Source: Bacteroidales bacterium (lineage in GTDB: Bacteria > Bacteroidota > Bacteroidia > Bacteroidales > UBA3824). Taken from it: DNA of 33,548 bases. Position 1 is the stretch's first letter. Each line of letters opens with the position of its first letter. The DNA is taken from contig JAFXZT010000108.1 of assembly GCA_017541145.1 (NCBI GenBank), positions 1-33,548 of the forward strand, written 5' to 3'. Shown piece by piece: positions 17,509 through 24,306 of the stretch. The notes under the pieces are model-generated. The model worked only from the letters and a program-made list of their open reading frames with translations. It was not told the origin of the DNA and searched no databases. The position numbers were made by a program, and so were the translations under genes.

Positions 17509-17540
17509 TTTGCAATTAAATGTAAAAAAATGTAATTTTG
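17509..17540 (+). promoter_or_regulatory. Consensus promoter for parE
   Basis: TTTG at 17509-17512, 20 bp, then TAATTTTG at 17533-17540, a full match to the Bacteroidota form. The ATG of parE follows at 17563. Confidence 0.8.
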
Positions 17541-17562
17541 CAGCAAAGAACTAAAACGAAAA

Positions 17563-19437
17563 ATGGATCAACCTGTACAATATTCAGAAGATAAAATTGT
17601 AACCCTTGAGTGGCAGGAACATATACGCCGCCGTCCGGGTATGTATATTGGAAAACTTGGCGACGGTCAGTCTGCCGATGATGGTATTTATGTACTTTTG
17701 AAAGAGGCTATTGACAACTCTATCGATGAATTTATGATGGGATTCGGTAAAAAAATAGAGGTTACCATCGAAAATTCGAGGGTTGTAATCCGTGACTATG
17801 GTCGTGGCATTCCGCTCGGCAAGGTTAAGGATGTGGCTTCGAAAATGAATACCGGTGCTAAATACGACAGCAGCGTTTTTAAGAAATCTGTTGGTCTTAA
17901 CGGCGTGGGTATCAAGGCTGTAAATGCACTTTCTACTGAATTTATGATCAGATCGTTTCGTGATGGTCAATGTAAAAAAGTTGTATTTTCTAAAGGTATT
18001 ATTCAAGAAGATGCTGAAATTTGTCCTTCTAACGAGAAAAATGGTACTGAAACTTCATTTGTTCCCGATAAGGATTTGTTTGTAAATTTCAATTATCTTG
18101 ACGATTATATTGTGCCGATGTTGAAAAATTATGTTTACCTCAACACCGGTCTAACGATTGTTTACAACGGCGAATCTTACAAAAGTGAAAACGGTTTGTT
18201 GGATTTGTTGAACGAAAATATGAGTTCTGAGGGTGTTTATCCGATTATTCACCTCAAAGGTCAGGATATCGAAATCGCTATGACTCACAACAATCAGTAT
18301 TCTGAGGAATATTACAGTTTTGTAAACGGTCAGCATACAACTCAAGGCGGTACTCACTTGCTCGCATTTCGTGAGGCTTTGTACAAGACTATCAAGGATT
18401 TTTACAAGAAAGATTTTGATAACAACGATATCAAGGCTTCGATTGCGGCGGCGGTAAGTATTAAGGTGGAAGAGCCGGTTTTTGAGTCGCAGACCAAGAC
18501 AAAACTCGGTAGCAAAAATATGAAACCGGAAGGCGAAAGTATCCGAAATTTTATGATGAATTTCGTGTGCAAAGAGCTTGATAATTACCTTCATAAAAAT
18601 CCTGAAACTGCGCAACTTTTGCTCAAAAAACTTCAGGATAACGAGCGTGACAGAAAAGCGATTTCCGGTATTCAAAAGCTTGCGAAAGAGCGTGCTAAAA
18701 AAGTAAGTCTTCATAACAGAAAACTTCGTGATTGCAACGTTCATTACAATACCAACGATCCGAGAAAAACCGAGTCTACAATTTTTATTACCGAGGGTGA
18801 TTCTGCATCAGGAAGTATTACCAAAAGTCGTGACGTTCAGACACAAGCCGTATTTTCGTTGCGCGGTAAACCTCTCAATTGTTTCGGTCTTACAAAGAAA
18901 GTTGTTTACGAAAACGAGGAATTCAACCTTTTGCAAGCCGCTCTCAATATCGAGGAAGGTATCGAAAATATCCGTTACAACAAGGTTGTGATTGCTACCG
19001 ATGCCGATGTGGACGGTATGCATATCAGATTGTTGATGATAACATTTTTCCTTAACTTTTTCCCTGAAGTAATTAAAACCAAACATCTTTATATTCTTCA
19101 GACACCGCTTTTCCGCGTAAGAAACAAGCAGAAAACTTTCTATTGTTATACCGAAGAGGAAAAAGCAAATGCGATTGCAGCGTGCGGAAAAAATCCCGAA
19201 ATGACCCGTTTTAAAGGTCTTGGCGAGATTTCTCCTGACGAGTTTAAGCATTTTATCGGTCCGGAAATGAGAATTGAGCCGGTTTTGATTAAAAAAGAAG
19301 ACCAAATTCTCGATTTGATGCAGTTCTACATGGGTAAAAATACTCCTGACCGTCAGAACTTTATCATTGATAACCTTGTAATTGAAGAAGATCGTCTTGA
19401 ACCCGAAGAGGAAGAAGGCGTAACTATCACTGATTAA
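17563..19437 (+). CDS. parE: DNA topoisomerase IV subunit B (ParE)
   Basis: This is a 624-residue ATPase subunit of a type IIA topoisomerase, which decatenates daughter chromosomes together with ParC. The GHKL ATPase motifs are E48-A-I-D-N52, D78-Y-G-R-G82-I and the '[14 protein letters not shown]' lid. The TOPRIM domain has E411-G-D-S-A and D480-A-D482-V-D484, the Mg-binding acidic residues, plus 'FKGLGEISP'. I favour ParE over GyrB because the protein is short, has no insert, and carries 'DADVDGMH' and 'TEGDSASGS' rather than the usual GyrB wording 'DADVDGSH' and 'VEGDSAGG'. Starting at ATG 17563, the frame is complete. parC is not next to it: an outer-membrane receptor with its own promoter follows. 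Confidence 0.9.
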   Translation: MDQPVQYSEDKIVTLEWQEHIRRRPGMYIGKLGDGQSADDGIYVLLKEAIDNSIDEFMMGFGKKIEVTIENSRVVIRDYGRGIPLGKVKDVASKMNTGAKYDSSVFKKSVGLNGVGIKAVNALSTEFMIRSFRDGQCKKVVFSKGIIQEDAEICPSNEKNGTETSFVPDKDLFVNFNYLDDYIVPMLKNYVYLNTGLTIVYNGESYKSENGLLDLLNENMSSEGVYPIIHLKGQDIEIAMTHNNQYSEEYYSFVNGQHTTQGGTHLLAFREALYKTIKDFYKKDFDNNDIKASIAAAVSIKVEEPVFESQTKTKLGSKNMKPEGESIRNFMMNFVCKELDNYLHKNPETAQLLLKKLQDNERDRKAISGIQKLAKERAKKVSLHNRKLRDCNVHYNTNDPRKTESTIFITEGDSASGSITKSRDVQTQAVFSLRGKPLNCFGLTKKVVYENEEFNLLQAALNIEEGIENIRYNKVVIATDADVDGMHIRLLMITFFLNFFPEVIKTKHLYILQTPLFRVRNKQKTFYCYTEEEKANAIAACGKNPEMTRFKGLGEISPDEFKHFIGPEMRIEPVLIKKEDQILDLMQFYMGKNTPDRQNFIIDNLVIEEDRLEPEEEEGVTITD

Positions 19438-19462
19438 TTTTCATTTCTTCATATAAAAAATC

Positions 19463-19492
19463 AACCGTCGAATTTTTTTCGGCGGTTTTTTT
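19463..19492 (+). terminator. Terminator of parE
   Basis: AACCGTCG (19463-19470) pairs with CGGCGGTT (19480-19487), including one G-U pair, followed by a run of T to 19492. Confidence 0.8.
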
Positions 19493-19553
19493 ATGTGTAA
19501 TAGCTTAGTTATAAGTTAATTGTAAAAAATATTTGTTTCGTATAAAAAAATAA

Positions 19554-19585
19554 ATTGCTTTTTAGTTATACATAAATTATCTTTG
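19554..19585 (+). promoter_or_regulatory. Promoter for the outer-membrane receptor gene
   Basis: TATCTTTG at 19578-19585 is an exact -7 match. ATTG at 19554-19557, a near match to TTTG, lies 20 bp upstream. A five-codon ORF (ATG 19608, stop TGA 19623-19625) overlaps the gene's own ATG at 19622. Confidence 0.65.
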
Positions 19586-19621
19586 CGGCGAAATTAAAAA
19601 AATATACATGGATAATTTAAA

Positions 19622-22051
19622 ATGAAAAAGCTATTTTTTTTGATTGTTGTCGCTATATTTACAATTAATGCGACATTTGCACAAACAACAATTAAAGGCG
19701 TAATTTTGGATTCGCTTTCCAAAGAAGGTGTTCCTTTTGCAACGGTTGCTGTTACCAAGGAAGGAACTTTGAATGATTTTGCGATGACCGGAATTACCGA
19801 AACCGACGGCTCGTTTTCCGGCACGGTGAAAGGTCGTGGTAATTTTGTGATTACAATGCGTTCCACCGGCAAGCAAACAATTGTAAAGAATTTTACATTG
19901 AAAGGTGAACAAGTTTTCAACTTCGGAACCATTTTGATGTCGGATCTTGTTGATACACTTGGAACTGTGGAAGTGGTTGCTATTAAGCAACTTGTAACAT
20001 CCGAAGCCGGTAAAATGAAATACAATGCCGAAGCTGACCCGGAAAACAAAACTTCAACCGTACTTGATATGCTCCGCAAAGTGCCGATGGTAACGGTTGA
20101 CGGTCAGGACAATATCTCAATTAACGGCAATTCAAGTTTTCAGGTTTTTGTTAACGGCAAGAAAAATACAATGCTGTCATCAAGACCGAGCGAGATGCTG
20201 AAATCTATGCCGGCGTCAAGCGTCAAAAATATTGAAGTTATCACCGATCCTGGCGCAAAATATGATGCCGAAGGTGCGGGCGGAATCATCAATCTTATTA
20301 CTGATAAAAAACAGAAAATGAACCAGACATCAGGAACTCTCCGCGCTGAAAAGGGCATTACGAGAGAGAGTTACGGCGGTGATTTTTCAATTCAGAGAGG
20401 TAAATTTACGGCAAGTGTTAATGCTACGATTTTTCATAACGAAAACGACATGGAGTTCAACGGACTTAACACTCAAATTATGTCGAGCGGCGATTACAAC
20501 ACACTTTCAAAATCGAAGTCAACTAATAAAACCAATTTCGGAAATGCCGGTTTTGAAGCAAGTTATGAAATTGATACTCTGAATCTTATCTCAATTAACG
20601 GCGGTTATGATTATTGGACTTCAAAACGTAACGGCTCTATGAAATATCTTGTTAACAACGAGTTTGAGACAGAAAACCTTACCGACAACAAATCTGTTTA
20701 CAGCGGTTATTGGGCAGGGCTTGATTATCAGCATACTTTTAAGTCAAATCCCGAAAAGACTCTTACTTTTTCTTACGAGATGTGGGACGGTTGGGACAAA
20801 ACTACTGATAAAACCGTTGGCGCAAACAGTTTGATTTCAAGTCCTTACGATTTTTCAGGTAAGAAATACGAAAACGACGGTCGCAGCGGTGAACATACTT
20901 TTCAGTTGGATTTTGCTACGCCGCTTGTGAAAAATCTGAAAATGGAGTCCGGCGTAAAATATATTATCCGTCCGAAAGCCTCAAAAGGTGATAATTATTC
21001 TTCTGATGTCAACGGCGATTACATCTACGACGAATCACAAAGCATTGATTTAGATTATGTTGACAATATTGCAGCGGCTTACACTCAGTTTTCGCAAAAG
21101 ATTGACAAGTTGACTCTCAAAGCCGGTTTGCGTTATGAATATACTTTTTTGAATGCTGATTACAAGAAAGGTAACGGTGAAGATTTTTCAAAAGATTACG
21201 ACAATTTTGTACCGACTTTTGCGGCAACGTATGCGATTTCGATGCAGCAAAACATCAATTTTACTTACAATATGAGAATCAGCCGTCCGAGAGAAGAACA
21301 ATTGAATCCGTTCAGAGAAATTTCGCCGCTGTCGGTAAGTTACGGAAACACGGGTCTTGAATGCGAAAATTTTCATAATTTCGGTTTGTCATACGGATAT
21401 TTTTCGATGAAACACAACGTGAATATCAATTTAAGACATTCGTTCTGTAATAACGGAATTTCACAATATTCGTTTTATCTTGACAACCTTCTCAACAGCA
21501 CTTACGACAATTTGACAGAATTAGCAAACACTTCGCTCAATATTTATTACAATTACAATATCACGAAAAATGCGCGTTTTTCTACAAATTACAGTTTGAG
21601 CTATGTTGACACTCGCAACGAACAAATTTTTGCGAAAAATCACGGCTGGCAGTCAAACGGTTATGCAAGTTTTATGTACACATTCCCGGCAAATGTTAAA
21701 GCAAGCCTCGGATGTTTCTTTTCTACAAGGAGTTACAATTTGCAAGGTTACAGAGATGGTCTTGCAATCGGCAATTTTTCAGTCGGAAAAGACTTTTTCA
21801 ATGATCGTTTGAGTATTACTTGTTCGGGAACACTTTCTCTTAAAGACGGTAAATATTTGAAAATGAGTACTGTATCGTCTGGTAGTGATTTCCGCAACAC
21901 AAGCGATATGAAATTCAAAATCGGTAACATCGGAGTTTCGGCATCATGGCGTTTCGGCGGACATATCAATGTTAAAAAAGCCAACAAAACAATCGAAAAC
22001 GATGATTATTCAAAAGATAGCAAAGGCGGAAGCGATATTCCGGGCATGTAA
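19622..22051 (+). CDS. TonB-dependent-receptor-like outer-membrane beta-barrel protein
   Basis: This is an 809-residue protein with a signal peptide (cleavage after about Ala20, before QTT). Residues about 22-110 look like a CarboxypepD_reg-type beta-sandwich ('IKGVILDSLSKEGVPFATVAV'), then a plug domain at about 130-230 ('VPMVTVDGQDNISINGNSSFQVFVNG' and 'DPGAKYDAEGAGGIINLIT'). From about 240 to 790 alternating strands form an outer-membrane barrel of the OMP_b-brl_3 type. This class resembles TonB receptors but lacks an adjacent SusD lipoprotein, so it is not a SusC. The substrate is unknown. It is monocistronic: promoter just upstream and terminator shared with the convergent FKBP gene. Confidence 0.82.
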   Translation: MKKLFFLIVVAIFTINATFAQTTIKGVILDSLSKEGVPFATVAVTKEGTLNDFAMTGITETDGSFSGTVKGRGNFVITMRSTGKQTIVKNFTLKGEQVFNFGTILMSDLVDTLGTVEVVAIKQLVTSEAGKMKYNAEADPENKTSTVLDMLRKVPMVTVDGQDNISINGNSSFQVFVNGKKNTMLSSRPSEMLKSMPASSVKNIEVITDPGAKYDAEGAGGIINLITDKKQKMNQTSGTLRAEKGITRESYGGDFSIQRGKFTASVNATIFHNENDMEFNGLNTQIMSSGDYNTLSKSKSTNKTNFGNAGFEASYEIDTLNLISINGGYDYWTSKRNGSMKYLVNNEFETENLTDNKSVYSGYWAGLDYQHTFKSNPEKTLTFSYEMWDGWDKTTDKTVGANSLISSPYDFSGKKYENDGRSGEHTFQLDFATPLVKNLKMESGVKYIIRPKASKGDNYSSDVNGDYIYDESQSIDLDYVDNIAAAYTQFSQKIDKLTLKAGLRYEYTFLNADYKKGNGEDFSKDYDNFVPTFAATYAISMQQNINFTYNMRISRPREEQLNPFREISPLSVSYGNTGLECENFHNFGLSYGYFSMKHNVNINLRHSFCNNGISQYSFYLDNLLNSTYDNLTELANTSLNIYYNYNITKNARFSTNYSLSYVDTRNEQIFAKNHGWQSNGYASFMYTFPANVKASLGCFFSTRSYNLQGYRDGLAIGNFSVGKDFFNDRLSITCSGTLSLKDGKYLKMSTVSSGSDFRNTSDMKFKIGNIGVSASWRFGGHINVKKANKTIENDDYSKDSKGGSDIPGM

Positions 22052-22074
22052 TTGATCACAAAAAAATGTTAAAA

Positions 22075-22110
22075 AAAATGCGGTGCTCCTTCCTGAACAT
22101 CGCATTTTTT
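22075..22110. terminator. Bidirectional terminator between convergent genes
   Basis: AAAATGCGGTG (22075-22085) pairs with CATCGCATTTT (22098-22108) with one G-U pair, flanked by A-rich and T-rich runs. It serves the receptor gene (+) and the FKBP gene (-). Confidence 0.8.
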
Positions 22111-22127
22111 ATTAGTAACGATGTTAA

Positions 22128-22646
22128 CTAATTGATTCTTACGTAATAAACGATTACAGAATGAGGTGGAATTTGATTTAAATCTCCTACAAGACCTTTG
22201 GCGTAATGCGGTGGCAAAATGATTGCCGCACTGTCGCCGTGACAAAATTTTTTGAACATCTTTACAAGTCCTGTTTCCATTTCAGAATTACCGACTATCA
22301 ATTCTTTTTTGCCGTCTTTTTCCGAATCGTAACAAACTGTTCCGTCCAAAAGTTCTACCCTGTAATCCATTGTAATACTTGGATTTGCAACGATACTGTC
22401 ACCTTTGCCGTGGTCAAAAATCAAATATTTGAGCCCTCCGTCGCCGTCTTCCATTGTCCAACTGCGGCGTTTGATATAATTTTCCGTGCGTTCTGCGTCT
22501 TCTTTTACAAGATATTTGTTTGCCGTTATCAGATTTTGGTTGTTCATGTCGTATTTTACTTTTTCTGACGGATCTTCTTTTTGAATCCGACTGCCGCACG
22601 ACATCGCAAATATTGTGGTTAACGACAATAATAACAGTTTTTTCAT
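22128..22646 (-). CDS. FKBP-type peptidyl-prolyl isomerase lipoprotein (GldI-like)
   Basis: This is a 172-residue lipoprotein with lipobox A-M-S-C17. The C-terminal ~100 residues form an FKBP domain: 'ITMDYRVELLDGTVCYDSEKD', 'ELIVGNSEMETGLVKMFKKFCHGDSAAIILPPHYAKG' and the final strand 'HSVIVYYVRI'. FKBPs catalyse cis-trans isomerisation of peptidyl-prolyl bonds, here in the periplasm. Its size and position after a DHH phosphoesterase resemble gldI of gliding/T9SS bacteria, which supports stability of the secretion apparatus; that link is inferred from my memory of neighbourhoods, not proven here. Its ATG overlaps the stop of the DHH gene (ATGA), so translation is coupled. Confidence 0.82.
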   Translation of the reverse strand: MKKLLLLSLTTIFAMSCGSRIQKEDPSEKVKYDMNNQNLITANKYLVKEDAERTENYIKRRSWTMEDGDGGLKYLIFDHGKGDSIVANPSITMDYRVELLDGTVCYDSEKDGKKELIVGNSEMETGLVKMFKKFCHGDSAAIILPPHYAKGLVGDLNQIPPHSVIVYYVRIN

Positions 22647-23653
22647 TTTTTTTGAAGTTTTTTTGTGACTTTTGGTAACAGATTTACAAATCTTTTTACA
22701 ACTTCATCAAGCGGTTTATAGCTTTTGCCGCCCGCTGCATTGTCGTGACCGCCTCCGTTGAAATGTTTTTCGGCAATTGTGTTTACTTTGAAATCGCCTT
22801 TGCTGCGGAACGAACAGCGGATAAGTCCGTCACGTTCCATAAAAAATGCTGAAAACTTTACATTTTCGATACTCAACGGTAAATTTACAAAGCCCTCGGT
22901 ATCACCAACTTTGTAATCAAATTTTTCTGCCTCAGCCATCGTAAGCGAGATGTAAGCAGTTTGATATTCAGGGAATACCACCATTTTGTTGCTCAAAACA
23001 TATCCTTCCAACCGCATGCGGCCTTCTGAATACGAGTCGTAAATATGATGAATTACTTCTGAGCGGTCAAATTTGTAGGTTGCCAATTCCGAAGCTACTT
23101 GAAAAGTTTGTTGTCCCGTGCAATTGAATTGAAAACAGCCGGTATCTGTTACAAGACCCGTGTAGATACAAGTTGCAGCATCTTCCGAGATTTTCAACCC
23201 GCATTTTTTGAGGAAAAAATACATCAGTTCGCAAGTAGCTGCGGCTTCCGGATTAGAGAAAACTACGTCGCAAAGTTCCGTTTGAGGATTTGGATGATGG
23301 TCAATCATGATTTTTTTAGCCTTGGATTCTTCAAGCAACTTTTGCATTTTATCCACGCGAGATGCATTGTTGTAATCCAAAATAAAAATCAAGTCTGCAT
23401 CTTGTAAAATTTGAGTAGTTTCCTCGCCCCAAATCAATATTTCGTTGCAACCCGGCATCCATTTAAAAGTATCCGGAATGTTGTTTGGCAACAATACTTT
23501 ACACTCTTTGGTTTCCTTCAGAGTATTGTAAAGTGCTAAAGATGAGCCTAAAGCATCACCGTCTGGATTCAAATGCGCCGTAATTACAATTTTGTTTGCG
23601 CTTTCGATTGCGGATTTTGATTTCTCAATCAAATTATTTAAAAATATTTCCAT
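22643..23653 (-). CDS. DHH-family phosphoesterase (NrnA-like oligoribonuclease / pAp phosphatase)
   Basis: This 336-residue cytoplasmic enzyme has the Mn-binding motifs H27-x-x-P-D31-G-D33-A in the first strand, D93, and D118-H119-H120. The DHHA1 domain carries the substrate motif G300-G-G-H303-D-N-A-A-G. Family members hydrolyse very short RNAs, 3'-phosphoadenosine 5'-phosphate, or cyclic dinucleotide products such as pApA. The exact substrate cannot be decided from sequence alone. It is the first gene of a two-gene minus-strand operon with the FKBP lipoprotein, overlapping it by 4 nt. It is divergent from ndk with promoters facing each other. Confidence 0.9.
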   Translation of the reverse strand: MEIFLNNLIEKSKSAIESANKIVITAHLNPDGDALGSSLALYNTLKETKECKVLLPNNIPDTFKWMPGCNEILIWGEETTQILQDADLIFILDYNNASRVDKMQKLLEESKAKKIMIDHHPNPQTELCDVVFSNPEAAATCELMYFFLKKCGLKISEDAATCIYTGLVTDTGCFQFNCTGQQTFQVASELATYKFDRSEVIHHIYDSYSEGRMRLEGYVLSNKMVVFPEYQTAYISLTMAEAEKFDYKVGDTEGFVNLPLSIENVKFSAFFMERDGLIRCSFRSKGDFKVNTIAEKHFNGGGHDNAAGGKSYKPLDEVVKRFVNLLPKVTKKLQKK

Positions 23654-23683
23654 TCTAAAGTTTCAGATTTTAAATAAATGTTT

Positions 23684-23691
23684 TAATTTTG
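23684..23691 (+). promoter_or_regulatory. -7 element of the ndk promoter
   Basis: TAATTTTG is an exact TAnnTTTG match. A partial TTTC at 23661-23664 is the only -33 candidate. The transcript should start near 23698, about 45 nt before ndk. Confidence 0.6.
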
Positions 23692-23708
23692 CACGGAATT
23701 TCGATTCG

Positions 23709-23716
23709 CAAATTTA
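23709..23716 (-). promoter_or_regulatory. -7 element of the DHH/FKBP operon promoter
   Basis: On the minus strand the sequence reads TAAATTTG, an exact TAnnTTTG match, with TTTA (23740-23737) 20 bp upstream. The transcript should start near 23702, so it points straight at the ndk promoter. Confidence 0.55.
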
Positions 23717-23742
23717 CTAAAATAAATCTAAAAACATAAAAA

Positions 23743-24213
23743 ATGAGCGGAAAACATACTTTAATGTTGATTAAACCGAATGCAGTAAAAAACGGTTATG
23801 CACAGGAAATTTTCTTGGAAGTTCACAATCACGGTTTTAAAATCTTGGCACAGAAAAAGTTGCAACTTTCTAAAAACGAAGCTGAGGCTTTTTACTATGT
23901 TCACAAAGGTAAACCATTCTTTAATGATTTGGTAGAGTTTATGACTTCCGGTCCTATCTATGCTGCTGTTTTGGAAAAAGAAAATGCAGTACTCGATTGG
24001 AGAAAATTTATGGGTGCTACAGATCCTGCTAAGGCTGAAGTTGGTACTATCAGAAGAAAATATGCTGAAAGTGTTCAGCACAATGCTGTTCACGGTAGCG
24101 ATTCTGACGAAAACGCTTTGAACGAAATTTTCTTCTTCTTCTCAGCTCGCGAAATCGTTAACGCTGGTGGTGATATCTATCAGCTTCATGACATTACTGA
24201 AAAACAAAAATAA
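23743..24213 (+). CDS. ndk: Nucleoside diphosphate kinase
   Basis: This 156-residue enzyme transfers the terminal phosphate of NTPs to NDPs and balances nucleotide pools. K11-P-N-A binds phosphate, 'TIRRKYA' carries the conserved Arg, and H117 in 'NAVHGSDS' is the phospho-accepting histidine. 'EIFFFFSAREI' is the typical C-terminal strand and helix. The length is slightly above the usual 140-150. ATG 23743 is the start. It is monocistronic, with a strong terminator 25 nt downstream, and is divergent from the DHH/FKBP operon. Confidence 0.96.
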   Translation: MSGKHTLMLIKPNAVKNGYAQEIFLEVHNHGFKILAQKKLQLSKNEAEAFYYVHKGKPFFNDLVEFMTSGPIYAAVLEKENAVLDWRKFMGATDPAKAEVGTIRRKYAESVQHNAVHGSDSDENALNEIFFFFSAREIVNAGGDIYQLHDITEKQK

Positions 24214-24238
24214 GTTAATAACTATTTTTTGATTTAAG

Positions 24239-24271
24239 CCCCAAAATATTTACACATTTTGGGGTTTTTTT
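24239..24271 (+). terminator. Terminator of ndk
   Basis: CCCCAAAAT (24239-24247) pairs perfectly with ATTTTGGGG (24256-24264) around an 8-nt loop, then seven T. The next promoter's -7 element starts only 2 nt after the T run. Confidence 0.9.
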
Positions 24272-24272
24272 A

Positions 24273-24280
24273 TACATTTG
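24273..24280 (+). promoter_or_regulatory. -7 element for the GH3/beta-lactamase gene
   Basis: TACATTTG is an exact -7 match. The usual -33 position falls inside the ndk terminator and no TTTG stands at the right distance. It lies upstream of ATG 24307 but downstream of the earliest possible start (TTG 24259), which decides the start codon. Confidence 0.55.
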
Positions 24281-24306
24281 CAACCGAAAATTTTACCTAC
24301 AGAAAA

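Noticed and set aside
17271-17519. 82-codon plus-strand frame starting within the tRNA
   Set aside because: It starts inside tRNA-Leu, runs through the terminator, and has no recognisable features.
17563-19437. GyrB as the identity of the topoisomerase subunit
   Set aside because: Short length and TOPRIM wording ([17 protein letters not shown]) fit ParE better than GyrB.
19622-22051. SusC of a polysaccharide utilisation locus
   Set aside because: No SusD-like lipoprotein follows, the protein is shorter than typical SusC, and the barrel resembles OMP_b-brl_3 proteins.
24259-24306. Upstream TTG start adding 16 residues to the GH3/lactamase protein
   Set aside because: TTG 24259 lies inside the ndk terminator and upstream of the TACATTTG promoter element, so it would not be in the transcript; ATG 24307 precedes a normal signal sequence.
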